Source of the DNA: DATJGR01 sp041739525
GTDB taxonomy: Bacteria > Pseudomonadota > Gammaproteobacteria > Pseudomonadales > Azotimanducaceae
Direction: 5' to 3'
DNA: 64,000 nt
Assembly (NCBI GenBank): GCA_041739525.1
Contig: JBGSNQ010000169.1
Span: 1 to 64,000, forward strand
Under the pieces are notes generated by a model, which did no database searches, was not told the origin of the DNA, and saw only the letters and a program-made list of their open reading frames with translations. A program made the position numbers and the translations under genes. This document shows, piece after piece, positions 24,625 to 35,007 of the stretch. Numbering within the stretch: the stretch's first letter is position 1; every line of letters begins with the position of its first letter.

Positions 24625-25368
24625 ATGATCGAGCCTTCGCTCTGCCGCCGCGTCGAAGAAGCATCGCTGAATGCGTGGCCCGCATTGCAGCAGTCGCTGC
24701 TGGACGGATGGGTGCTGAGGTTCAGCCGCGGCTTCACCAAGCGCGCGAACTCGATCGTACCGGTGTACCCCTCGCAACAGGCCGCGATAGAGAAGATTCG
24801 CTACTGCGAGAACCTCTACTCGCGCGAACGGCTCAAGACCATCTTCCGGCTGACGACCGTAGTGGACTCCGATTCCCTCGACGCCCTGCTCGAGCAGCGC
24901 GGCTATCAACGCGTCGATCCGACGCGCGTGCTGGTGCGCGAGTTGGATGGCACCTCGTTCGCGATGAAGCCGACCTTTCACGAAGTTCCCCGCGACGCGT
25001 GGCTCGAAGCGTATGCAAGCGCCGCCGACGTGCCGCCCGCCGGAATGCAATTGCACGCCCTGTTGCTGGCGGGCATTCGCTCGGAGCACGTCTTCGGCTT
25101 CGTGTCGGTCGATCGCGTGCCAGTGGCTTGCGGCATCGCCGTGCTCGAACGCGAACTGGTCGGCCTGTTCGACGTCGTCACGCTGCCTGCCGCGCGACGT
25201 CGGGGTCACGCTCAGGCGCTGGTCGAATCGCTGCTCGCGTGGGGTCGCAACAACGGCGCCCGCCATGCCTACCTGCAGGTGGTCGAGGCCAACCAACCGG
25301 CACGCGCGCTGTATCACCAGCTCGGCTTCGACGATCTGTACAACTATTGGTATCGCGTTGCCTCGTGA
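24625..25368 (+). CDS. GNAT-family N-acetyltransferase
   Basis: A 247-residue protein whose C-terminal 110 residues form a GNAT domain: LFDVVTLPAARRRGHAQALVESLLAWG with the acetyl-CoA pyrophosphate loop, and AYLQVVEANQPARALYHQLGFDDLYNYWYR, where the Asn and Tyr near the thiol and general acid are in place. The N-terminal half is another, weaker GNAT-like repeat (LDGWVLRFSRGFTKRANSIVPVY). Acetyl acceptor unknown. It ends 345 bases before gltB. Confidence 0.85.
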   Translation: MIEPSLCRRVEEASLNAWPALQQSLLDGWVLRFSRGFTKRANSIVPVYPSQQAAIEKIRYCENLYSRERLKTIFRLTTVVDSDSLDALLEQRGYQRVDPTRVLVRELDGTSFAMKPTFHEVPRDAWLEAYASAADVPPAGMQLHALLLAGIRSEHVFGFVSVDRVPVACGIAVLERELVGLFDVVTLPAARRRGHAQALVESLLAWGRNNGARHAYLQVVEANQPARALYHQLGFDDLYNYWYRVAS

Positions 25369-25570
25369 CGTGCTCGCGAAAACCCTCCCACCCTTGCCGC
25401 GCTGCACCATCGGCTTGATTCGCCAGAACGATTTTGAGATGGTGAACCGGCCCGCGCGGTAGCACTCCAGGGCTCGTCGGAAGCCCTCCACAAGACGAAG
25501 AAAATCAGCGCACCTGCGGTTTGACGCGAACCGGATGCTCGATTCGAGCCGTCGGTTGATTCCGCGTCGA

Positions 25571-25598
25571 TTGACATTGGGAGGACGAGTGATACATT
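25571..25598 (+). promoter_or_regulatory. Sigma-70 promoter of gltBD
   Basis: TTGACA (25571-25576) and TACATT (25593-25598) with a 16-base spacer lie 116 bases before gltB. The 345-base spacer from 25369 holds this promoter and, as far as I can see, no gene or RNA. Confidence 0.6.
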
Positions 25599-25713
25599 CG
25601 CCGGTCGCTTTGGCGGCGCGCCGCAGCAATCACGTCAGGGATTCTGGTTTCCGTCCGAGGATGGAGACAGGGGTCGCCTTGACTGTCCCGATCGGGCTTT
25701 ACGGAGAAGCGCA

Positions 25714-28700
25714 ATGACCAGTCGCAGACCGAGCGCACTGCGCGAGGAGCTTGCCCTCGGGATGCCGGCTGCACGCGGCCTATACGATCCTCGCTTCGAA
25801 CACGACAGCTGCGGCGTCGGCTTCGTTTGCGACATCAAGGGCGTGGCCCGTAATCAGATCGTCCGCGCCGCCGAGCACATCAACTGCTGCATGGTTCACC
25901 GCGGCGGTGTCGGCTACGAAAAGAACACCGGCGACGGCGCTGGCATCCTCACCGCGCTACCACACAAGCTGTTCGCGAAATTTGCGAAACGCGCGTTGAA
26001 GCAAAAGCTGCCGAGCCCCGGGCGCTATGGTGCCGGCAACGTGTTCCTGCCGCGCGCGATCAAGGAACGCCAGCACTGTAAGAACGTCATTGAAGAGCGG
26101 ATCAAGGCCGAAGGCCAGGTGTTGCTCGGCTGGCGCAAGGTCCCGGTGGACCCCGACGGCGCCGGGATCGGCAAAGCCGCGCGCCGCGCAATGCCGACGA
26201 TCGAACAGTTGTTCATCGGTGCAGCTGGCGACGTCAGCGGCGACGCGTTCGAGCGCAAGCTGTACCTGATCCGCAAACACGCCACGCACCTGCTACGCGG
26301 TAACACGTCGCTCGTGGAGCGGAAGCTCTTCTTCGTCTGCAGTCTGTCGAGCAAGGTGATCGTATACAAAGGGATGCTGACCCCTCACCAGGTGTTTCCC
26401 TTCTATCGCGACCTCGACGACATGGACTACGAATCGCACCTCGCGATGCTGCACTCGCGCTTCTCGACGAACACCTTCCCCTCGTGGGACCGCGCGCAGC
26501 CAAACCGCTTCATGAGCCACAACGGTGAGATCAACACCGTGCTGGGCAACAAGAACTGGATGAACGCCCGCGAAGGACTAGCGAAGTCGGATCTGTTTGG
26601 CGACGACATCGACAAGCTGTTTCCGATCGTAGAACTCGATTGCTCCGACTCAGGCACGTTCGACAACGTCCTCGAGTTCTTGCTCATGTCCGGGCGGACT
26701 CTGCAGGAAGCCGTGCTGATGATGATTCCGGAGGCATGGCAGCAGCATTCGACTATGTCGGCGGAGAAGCGCGCGCTGTACGAATACAACTCCTGCCTGA
26801 TGGAGCCATGGGACGGTCCCGCGTCGATCGTATTCACCGACGGCAATTACATTGGCGCAGTACTCGATCGTAACGGTCTGCGCCCGAGCCGTTACTACAT
26901 CACCGACGACAACATGTGCATCATGGCCTCCGAAGTGGGCGTGTTGCCGGTAGATCCGGAGCACGTCATCGCGAAGGGTCGGCTGCAACCCGGCAAGATG
27001 TTCCTGATCGACTTCGAGCAGGGGCGCATGATCCCCGACGAAGAGATAAAGGGAGATTGGGCGCGCTCGCATCCTTTCCGGCAATGGCTCGACGAACAAC
27101 GCGTGGAGCTGCGCGAGCTGCCGGTGAACGGCGATGCGCACGGCTTCCAAGCTGAGACGTTGATCCAGCGCATGCAGGCGTTCGGCTACACCCAAGAGAC
27201 GATGCAGTTCATGCTGCTGCCCATGATTCGCGAATTACGCGATCCGCTGGGATCCATGGGCAACGACGCGGCGCTAGCGGTGATGTCCGAAAAACCGCGC
27301 ATGCTCTACGACTATTTCAAGCAGCTGTTTGCGCAGGTGACGAACCCGGCCATCGACTCGATTCGCGAAGAAGTGATCATGGCGCTCGAGTGCTACATCG
27401 GACCCGAAGCGAACATGCTGGACGTTTCGGCGGCCAATGCACATCGACTGCGCGTCCCGCACCCGATTCTCACCAACGAAGAATTGGCGGCGTTGAAGTC
27501 GATCGACTACCGCGGCTGGAAAGCCCGCACGATCGACATCACGTTCCCGCGTGATTCGGGCGCAGCCGGTCTAACGAAGTCGCTCGACCGCATCTGCCGC
27601 GAAGCATCGGAGGCCATCGCCGACGGCATGAGTCTGATCGTCTTGTCGGACCGCGCGATCTCGCCATCGCGCGTGCCGCACAGCGCGTTGATCGCAACCG
27701 GCGCCGTTCACCACCATCTTGTTCGCGAGCACGCGCGCACGCGTATCGGCATCATCGTGGAAACCGGCGAAGCACGCGAAGTGCACCATCACTCGTTGCT
27801 GATCGGTTATGGCGCGGACGCGATCAACCCTTACCTCGCCTTCGAAGCGCTGTGGCAAGCCCGAGCCGACGGAGTCCTGTCGGATGCGCCGCACGTTAAG
27901 AGCGACGACGACGTCGTGTACGCGTATCGCAAGGCGACTGCGAAAGGCATCCTCAAGGTCATGGCGAAAATGGGGATCTCGACGCTGCAATCCTACAAAG
28001 GTGCGCAGATCTTCGAGGCGATTGGCCTCGCGTCGGACGTCATCGACCGCTGCTTCAACGGTACGGCCAGTCGCGTTCAGGGTGTCGGCTTCGACGTCCT
28101 GGCGGAGGAGCTGCAGCGTCGGCACGCACTGGGTTTCCCAGGTCGCGAAGTAGTGGCGTTACCCATTCTGCCAAACCCCGGCGATTTCCATTGGCGAAAA
28201 GGCGGCGATCGCCACATGTGGGATCCGACGGCGATCGCCGAACTGCAGGTCGCGGCCCGAACCAACAGCGAAGACGCCTATTGGCGGTTCTCGAAACACA
28301 CGAATCAGGAAGTCACGCGCAACGCGATGCTTCGGGGCCTGCTCACCTTCAACACCACGGTGAACGACGGCCCGGTGCCCATCGACGAAGTCGAAACCGA
28401 AGCTCAGATCGTGCGCCGGTTCGTCACCGGAGCGATGAGTTTTGGATCGATCTCGCAAGAGGCGCACGAGACGCTCGCGATCGCGATGAACCGCATCGGC
28501 GGCAAGTCGAATACCGGCGAAGGCGGCGAAGATCCGATCCGCTTCATTCCGCTACCGAACGGCGACTCGAAGCGCTCTGCCATCAAGCAGGTCGCGAGCG
28601 GCCGGTTCGGCGTCACGATCAACTATCTGACGAACGCCGACGAACTGCAGATCAAGATCGTGCAGGGCGCGAAGCCCGGCGAAGGCGGTGAGCTCCCCGG

Positions 28701-30318
28701 ACGCAAGGTCGACGAATACATCGCCGCCATTCGCCACTCCACGCCAGGCGTCGGTCTGATCAGCCCGCCGCCACACCACGACATCTACTCGATCGAGGAT
28801 ATCGCGCAGCTGATCCACGATCTGAAGAATGCGAACCCCGAAGCGCGCATCAGCGTGAAGCTCGGCGCGGAAATCGGCGTGGGAACCGTTGCAACCGGCG
28901 TGACGAAGGCGCGCGCGGATCACCTCGTCATCGCCGGCGATACGGGCGGAACCGGCGCGTCGCCGCTCACCTCGATCAAGCATGCGGGCGTGCCTTGGGA
29001 GCTCGGCATCGCCGAGACGCATCAGACGCTGGTGATGAACAATCTGCGTTCGCGAGTGGTATTGCAGACCGATGGGCAGCTGAAGACCGGCCGCGACGTG
29101 GCGATTGCTGCATTTCTCGGCGCTGAGGAATTCGGCTTCGCCACTGCGCCCCTCGTTACGCTCGGTTGCATCATGATGCGCAAGTGTCACCTCAACACCT
29201 GTCCCGTCGGTGTCGCGACGCAAGATCCCGAGCTGCGCAAGAAATTCAGCGGCAAGCCGGAATACGTCGTGAACTATCTGTTCATGGTGGCAAAAGAACT
29301 GCGGATGATCATGGCGGAGCTCGGTTTTCGAACCGTAAACGAGATGGTGGGCCGCGTCGACGCGCTTAAGGTCGACGCCGCCGTTGATCATTGGAAAGCG
29401 AAAGGGCTCGATCTCTCGAACCTGCTGTCCCCTGCCGCAGAACCCGAAGACTTCCTAGGCTCGTTCGCGCAGCACAAGCAGGATCACGACCTCGACATGG
29501 CGCTCGACAACGAGTTGATCCGTCTCGCCGAACCCGCGCTCGCGAACGGTGAAAAGGTTCAACACAATCTGCCAATCGTGAACACGAACCGGGTCGTTGG
29601 CGGCATGCTGTCGAATGCGATCATCAAGCGCGTCGGGCCTGCGATGCTGCCCGACAACACGATTCACTTCCGTTTCTACGGCAGCGCAGGACAGAGCTTC
29701 GGGGCGTGGCTCGCGAAAGGCGTAACACTCGAAGTGGAAGGTGACGCGAACGACTACGTCGGCAAAGGGCTTTCCGGAGGGCGGATCATCATTTACCCGC
29801 CGACGACCAGTTCGTTCGCGGCTGAACGCAACATCCTCATCGGCAACGTCGTACTCTACGGTGCGACCAGCGGCGAGGCGTATTTCCGCGGCATCGCAGC
29901 GGAGCGTTTCGCGGTGCGCAACAGCGGCGCGAACGCCGTCATCGAAGGCGTGGGCGATCACGGTTGCGAATACATGACCGGCGGCCGAGTGGTCGTGCTG
30001 GGCGAAACCGGACGCAACTTCGCGGCCGGCATGAGCGGCGGCGTGGCATACGTTTGGGACCCGAACGGCGTCCTCAAGCAGCGCTGCAACACCGAAATGG
30101 TGGAGCTTGAAGCGCTCGCCGAAGACGAGGACATCATCGAATTGAAGAAGGCAATCGAGAATCATCTCGAGTTCACGGGTTCTACGGTTGCAAAGTCGAT
30201 CCTGCACGACTGGGCACGCTCGTTGGCGCGCTTTGTGAAGGTGATGCCGACCGACTTCAAACGCGTTCTCCAGGCGCGCCGAGCCGGTGAGCCACTGCCC
30301 TTCGCTGCCGAAGCATAA
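25714..30318 (+). CDS. gltB: Glutamate synthase large subunit (NADPH-GOGAT alpha)
   Basis: A 1534-residue enzyme that makes two glutamates from glutamine and 2-oxoglutarate. The N-terminal glutaminase domain begins after a 32-residue propeptide, with Cys33 in HDSCGVGF as the nucleophile once processed. The synthase domain carries MSFGSISQEAHETLA, GKSNTGEGGEDPIRF and VIAGDTGGTGASP with FMN contacts. The 3Fe-4S cluster ligands are Cys1152, Cys1158 and Cys1163 (CIMMRKCHLNTCPVG). The C-terminal GXGXG beta-helix is intact. GGAG precedes the ATG, and gltD follows after 11 bases. Confidence 0.97.
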   Translation: MTSRRPSALREELALGMPAARGLYDPRFEHDSCGVGFVCDIKGVARNQIVRAAEHINCCMVHRGGVGYEKNTGDGAGILTALPHKLFAKFAKRALKQKLPSPGRYGAGNVFLPRAIKERQHCKNVIEERIKAEGQVLLGWRKVPVDPDGAGIGKAARRAMPTIEQLFIGAAGDVSGDAFERKLYLIRKHATHLLRGNTSLVERKLFFVCSLSSKVIVYKGMLTPHQVFPFYRDLDDMDYESHLAMLHSRFSTNTFPSWDRAQPNRFMSHNGEINTVLGNKNWMNAREGLAKSDLFGDDIDKLFPIVELDCSDSGTFDNVLEFLLMSGRTLQEAVLMMIPEAWQQHSTMSAEKRALYEYNSCLMEPWDGPASIVFTDGNYIGAVLDRNGLRPSRYYITDDNMCIMASEVGVLPVDPEHVIAKGRLQPGKMFLIDFEQGRMIPDEEIKGDWARSHPFRQWLDEQRVELRELPVNGDAHGFQAETLIQRMQAFGYTQETMQFMLLPMIRELRDPLGSMGNDAALAVMSEKPRMLYDYFKQLFAQVTNPAIDSIREEVIMALECYIGPEANMLDVSAANAHRLRVPHPILTNEELAALKSIDYRGWKARTIDITFPRDSGAAGLTKSLDRICREASEAIADGMSLIVLSDRAISPSRVPHSALIATGAVHHHLVREHARTRIGIIVETGEAREVHHHSLLIGYGADAINPYLAFEALWQARADGVLSDAPHVKSDDDVVYAYRKATAKGILKVMAKMGISTLQSYKGAQIFEAIGLASDVIDRCFNGTASRVQGVGFDVLAEELQRRHALGFPGREVVALPILPNPGDFHWRKGGDRHMWDPTAIAELQVAARTNSEDAYWRFSKHTNQEVTRNAMLRGLLTFNTTVNDGPVPIDEVETEAQIVRRFVTGAMSFGSISQEAHETLAIAMNRIGGKSNTGEGGEDPIRFIPLPNGDSKRSAIKQVASGRFGVTINYLTNADELQIKIVQGAKPGEGGELPGRKVDEYIAAIRHSTPGVGLISPPPHHDIYSIEDIAQLIHDLKNANPEARISVKLGAEIGVGTVATGVTKARADHLVIAGDTGGTGASPLTSIKHAGVPWELGIAETHQTLVMNNLRSRVVLQTDGQLKTGRDVAIAAFLGAEEFGFATAPLVTLGCIMMRKCHLNTCPVGVATQDPELRKKFSGKPEYVVNYLFMVAKELRMIMAELGFRTVNEMVGRVDALKVDAAVDHWKAKGLDLSNLLSPAAEPEDFLGSFAQHKQDHDLDMALDNELIRLAEPALANGEKVQHNLPIVNTNRVVGGMLSNAIIKRVGPAMLPDNTIHFRFYGSAGQSFGAWLAKGVTLEVEGDANDYVGKGLSGGRIIIYPPTTSSFAAERNILIGNVVLYGATSGEAYFRGIAAERFAVRNSGANAVIEGVGDHGCEYMTGGRVVVLGETGRNFAAGMSGGVAYVWDPNGVLKQRCNTEMVELEALAEDEDIIELKKAIENHLEFTGSTVAKSILHDWARSLARFVKVMPTDFKRVLQARRAGEPLPFAAEA

Positions 30319-30329
30319 GCAGAAGCAAC

Positions 30330-31787
<1,458 letters not shown>

Positions 31788-31803
31788 AAGTTCGCAACGA
31801 CGC

Positions 31804-33333
31804 TCAATCGAGCGTCGACTGTACCGACGCAAAGGTCCTGACCCACGGTTTGACGCGCCCTACGCTCGCGGGGAGCGACGCGGCCGCCGAATCAGCTTCT
31901 GCCTGCGTGGCGTAGCTGCCGTACGAAACCACATACCACGCCACGCCGTCGCGCTTCGTCTCGAACGTCGCGAACTGCTCCTTTCGAGCCTGCTGGCGCA
32001 TGAACTGATCGCGCTTGTCGCGGCTCGTCGTCGCGAACAATTGCAGGGTAAAGCGCTTTGCCGGTTGATCGCGAACCCACCGCGACGATTTGGGAGTGCC
32101 AACGGACGCACTCGGGGGCGGTGCGGGTTGCTGCTTGACGCTTACCGCCTGTTGCGTGATTTCCGGTTGCTGCTTCGGCGCGCGCGCGACATCAACCGGT
32201 TTCTGCACGGGCGCAGGCGGCGTCTCGATGCGCGCCTGTTGCGAACTTGGGGTGGTAACCACAGCAACCGGCGTTTCAATCGCTGGTTCGGCGGTCTCAG
32301 TCGAGACGGCCGGCAACGCCGCGGGTGCGCGCGCTGTCGACGGTTCATTCCGCTCTGCCCCGGCAACGGGCGGAGTAGGTATCGCGAGCGTTGCTGTACC
32401 GCTCGCTGGTTCAGAGATTCGTTCCGACTCGGTGACGGGCTGGCGCTCGTCAGACACTGTGGGCTTCGGATATCCGTTGAAAATCAACCATCCAAGGCCA
32501 GCCCCTATTACAACCAGCACGGCAAGTGCGCGATGCATTCTCGGCAACCAGCGACGTTCGTCACTGATCGTGAGTTCGCCGTCGAGAATCGCGGCAGCTA
32601 ACTCATCGATACGCCCCGGCATGCCGCTGGATCCACCGACGATCACCGACATCTCGTTCTGCGTGAACGCGGAACGATCAACAAGCCCCGCTTGCTCGAG
32701 CCGAAGTGCGACGTAGCGTCGCGATTCGTCGTCGGTGAACGGCGTGAGTCTGATCTCGTGCCAGTTCTGCGCTTGATCGGTACGCTTCGAGGCCTTGTCG
32801 AGCGACTGCACGAAATACGCTTCGGCGAAGAACACCATCCGAAGTCCTTCTTGCGCACCGGCATCGACCAATTTCAGCAATTGCTCGAGTGCTCGCAGTT
32901 CCAGCAAGTGCGCGTCGTCGATCAGAACGAGGCAGTAGCGATGCGCATCGATCTGCTCCTGAACGTGCAACCCGATCAAGTCGATCAGCAGGCGCGGATC
33001 CGCGTTGGCAGGCGCTGCCATTCCAAACCCCTGGATGATGCCCGCCAGAACTTCGCGGGTATCGCTGGTCAAATTCGCATTGATGCGCGCAGCCTTCACG
33101 CCGGGATCCAGACCATTCGAAAGCGCCCGATACAACGTCGATTTGCCGACGCCGCGTTCTCCGGTCACGACCAGGAGACGACGGGACCAACGTGCCAGAT
33201 GGCGAAGCTCTTCCAGGCGTCGCCCGCGTTCGCCTTCACCGAAGAACTCGTCAGCAGGTTCTCTGAACGGATTCTTCGACAATCCCAACGCTTCCAGTGA
33301 GGGGCGGGTTCTAGCTTTCACATAAGCCGCCAT
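31804..33333 (-). CDS. DamX-like AAA+ ATPase with C-terminal SPOR domain
   Basis: A 509-residue protein. The cytoplasmic N terminus is an ExeA/GspA-type AAA ATPase: Walker A GERGVGKST (residues 58-66) and Walker B CLVLIDDAHLL. A transmembrane helix is near 253-270, then a long Pro/Ala/Thr/Gln-rich periplasmic linker (280-420), then a SPOR domain (about 430-505) that binds denuded peptidoglycan at the septum. DamX in E. coli follows aroB in the same way. The ATG chosen overlaps aroB by 23 bases; a GTG at 33321 is an alternative. Confidence 0.85.
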   Translation of the reverse strand: MAAYVKARTRPSLEALGLSKNPFREPADEFFGEGERGRRLEELRHLARWSRRLLVVTGERGVGKSTLYRALSNGLDPGVKAARINANLTSDTREVLAGIIQGFGMAAPANADPRLLIDLIGLHVQEQIDAHRYCLVLIDDAHLLELRALEQLLKLVDAGAQEGLRMVFFAEAYFVQSLDKASKRTDQAQNWHEIRLTPFTDDESRRYVALRLEQAGLVDRSAFTQNEMSVIVGGSSGMPGRIDELAAAILDGELTISDERRWLPRMHRALAVLVVIGAGLGWLIFNGYPKPTVSDERQPVTESERISEPASGTATLAIPTPPVAGAERNEPSTARAPAALPAVSTETAEPAIETPVAVVTTPSSQQARIETPPAPVQKPVDVARAPKQQPEITQQAVSVKQQPAPPPSASVGTPKSSRWVRDQPAKRFTLQLFATTSRDKRDQFMRQQARKEQFATFETKRDGVAWYVVSYGSYATQAEADSAAASLPASVGRVKPWVRTFASVQSTLD

Positions 33334-34402
33334 GGGCCGAGAGCGTATCCCTGAACGCACCCGGATCGAACGTCTCCGTAACAAACGCGTCGCCTAGAGC
33401 GCGCGCCAGAACCAATCGCAATCGTCCGTCGATCGCCTTCTTGTCCATGCCCATTGCCGAACGCATTGCATCCGGCGTGACGTTTCCTGGTGGAACCACG
33501 GGCAGGCCAAACGCACCAATGAGCGATTTGACGCGCTTTCCATCCGCGCGATCGAGCAACCCCGTGCGCATCGACAGATCGGTGGCCATCACCATGCCGA
33601 CGGCGACTGCTTCGCCATGCAGATACTCGTAGCGCGTCAGCGTTTCGATCGCGTGCCCGAAAGTATGCCCGTAGTTCAGGATCGCTCGCAGCCCATCCTC
33701 GCGCTCGTCTACCGCGACAACGGCTGCCTTGACCGCACACGACGTCAATACTGCGTACTTAAGCGCGGCAGCGTCCCGACCCAGCAGTGCGCGGACGTTG
33801 GATTCGAGCCAGCCGAAGAACGATGCATCGCGGATGATGCCGTACTTGATGACTTCGGCGATCCCGGCGAGATATTCGCGCTCCGGCAAGGATTCAAGCG
33901 CCTTCAAGTCGGCCAGCACCAGGCGCGGTTGATAGAACGCACCGATCATGTTCTTGCCTTGCGGGTGATTGACCGCTGTTTTGCCGCCGACCGATGAATC
34001 GACGCACGCGAGCAAAGTCGTCGGTACCTGAATGAACGCAACGCCACGTTGGTAGGTCGCCGCCGCGAAACCCGCAACGTCGCCGATCACTCCGCCGCCG
34101 AGCGCGATGAGCGTGGTGGAACGGTTGTGTCGATGCGCCATCAGGTGATCGAGCACTTTTCCGTACGTTTCCAGCGTCTTGTGTTCCTCACCATCGGGAA
34201 GCACGCAAGCGTCCACACGATATCCGGTCAGCGTCGCTTCCAGCGACGGCAGATACAGCGGCGCGATTGTCTCGTTGGTGACGATACACACCTGCTGGCC
34301 CGCGACATACGGCGCGAACTGCGCGCGATCGCTCAACAGGCCGGCGCCGATCACAATCGGATAGGTACGATCGCCGAGTTCTACCCGCAACGTTTCAATC
34401 AC
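33311..34402 (-). CDS. aroB: 3-dehydroquinate synthase
   Basis: A 363-residue NAD- and zinc-dependent enzyme, second step of the shikimate pathway. Visible motifs are LPDGEEHKTLETYGKVLDHL, the NAD-binding LGGGVIGDVAGFAAATYQRG, QVPTTLLACVDSSVGGKTAVNH and the metal-binding His in ILNYGHTFGHAIE. A GTG start at 34402 forms a GTGA overlap with the aroK stop and gives the usual N terminus; a GTG three codons upstream is possible. Confidence 0.95.
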   Translation of the reverse strand: MIETLRVELGDRTYPIVIGAGLLSDRAQFAPYVAGQQVCIVTNETIAPLYLPSLEATLTGYRVDACVLPDGEEHKTLETYGKVLDHLMAHRHNRSTTLIALGGGVIGDVAGFAAATYQRGVAFIQVPTTLLACVDSSVGGKTAVNHPQGKNMIGAFYQPRLVLADLKALESLPEREYLAGIAEVIKYGIIRDASFFGWLESNVRALLGRDAAALKYAVLTSCAVKAAVVAVDEREDGLRAILNYGHTFGHAIETLTRYEYLHGEAVAVGMVMATDLSMRTGLLDRADGKRVKSLIGAFGLPVVPPGNVTPDAMRSAMGMDKKAIDGRLRLVLARALGDAFVTETFDPGAFRDTLSAHGGLCES

Positions 34403-34932
34403 ACGAAGCACCCGTTGCTGCGCAGATGATCGGCAATCTCTCTTGCCAACGCCTTTGCCGAGTGTCGATCCGCGCAGAAACGGTAGTCGGCAATGCCGGC
34501 GTACAACGGCGCCCGCTCCTGCGACAGACGCTCGAGCGTGACGCGTGGGTCGCCTTGCCGCAGCAACGGCCGGCGTTTGTCGCGGCGAGTGCGTTCGACC
34601 AGTCTTTCTATTGGCGAATCGAGGAACACGACGACTCCTCGCGTGGCCAGGTTGCGGCGGTTTTCCTCGCGTAACACGACGCCACCGCCGGTCGCAAGAA
34701 CCACACCGTCACGTTGCGTCAGTTCGTCGACGACCTGGCATTCGCGGTCGCGAAAAACGGCCTCGCCTTCCTTGTCGAAAATCCACGCGATGTCCGCGCC
34801 CGCCTTTTCTTCGACGACGCGATCGGTATCGAAGAAAGGCAATCCCAACTCATCGGATAGCAGGCGACCCACGGTTGTCTTGCCGACAGCCATCAGGCCG
34901 ATCAGGAACACATTGTGATTTTTGGTGACCAT
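34399..34932 (-). CDS. aroK: Shikimate kinase
   Basis: A 177-residue kinase that phosphorylates shikimate. Walker A reads GLMAVGKTTVGR, shikimate contacts are in FFDTDRVVEEKAG and ATGGGVVLREENR, and the lid region is RDKRRPLLRQGDPR. The start at 34932 (MVTKNHNVFLIG) fits the family; an ATG at 34950 lies in the loop of a hairpin and would add six residues. It precedes aroB with a 4-base overlap. Confidence 0.94.
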   Translation of the reverse strand: MVTKNHNVFLIGLMAVGKTTVGRLLSDELGLPFFDTDRVVEEKAGADIAWIFDKEGEAVFRDRECQVVDELTQRDGVVLATGGGVVLREENRRNLATRGVVVFLDSPIERLVERTRRDKRRPLLRQGDPRVTLERLSQERAPLYAGIADYRFCADRHSAKALAREIADHLRSNGCFV

Positions 34933-34938
34933 AACGAC

Positions 34939-34963
34939 GAACGGCGCCATAAGGGCGCCGTTC
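34939..34963. repeat. 10-bp hairpin at the aroK start
   Basis: GAACGGCGCC (34939-34948) and GGCGCCGTTC (34954-34963) are perfect inverted copies around a 5-base loop, just upstream of aroK on its transcript. No U-run follows, so it is not an ordinary terminator. Confidence 0.7.
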
Positions 34964-34973
34964 AGTCTAATAC

Positions 34974-34997
34974 GGGGACAGATACAAGTCTGTCCCT
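34974..34997. repeat. REP-like inverted repeat downstream of pilQ
   Basis: GGGACAGA (34975-34982) and TCTGTCCC (34989-34996) pair around TACAAG. It lies between pilQ and aroK. The GGGGACAG/CTGTCCC form recalls REP elements of gammaproteobacterial genomes; I saw one copy only in this window. Confidence 0.6.
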
Positions 34998-35007
34998 CGA
35001 GCCGAGA

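Noticed and set aside
25369..25570. A small gene or RNA in the gltB upstream spacer
   Set aside because: Only short frames without ribosome sites, and no stable long stem.
34939..34963. Terminator after pilQ
   Set aside because: The stem is strong but no run of T follows on the minus strand, and it lies at the aroK start.
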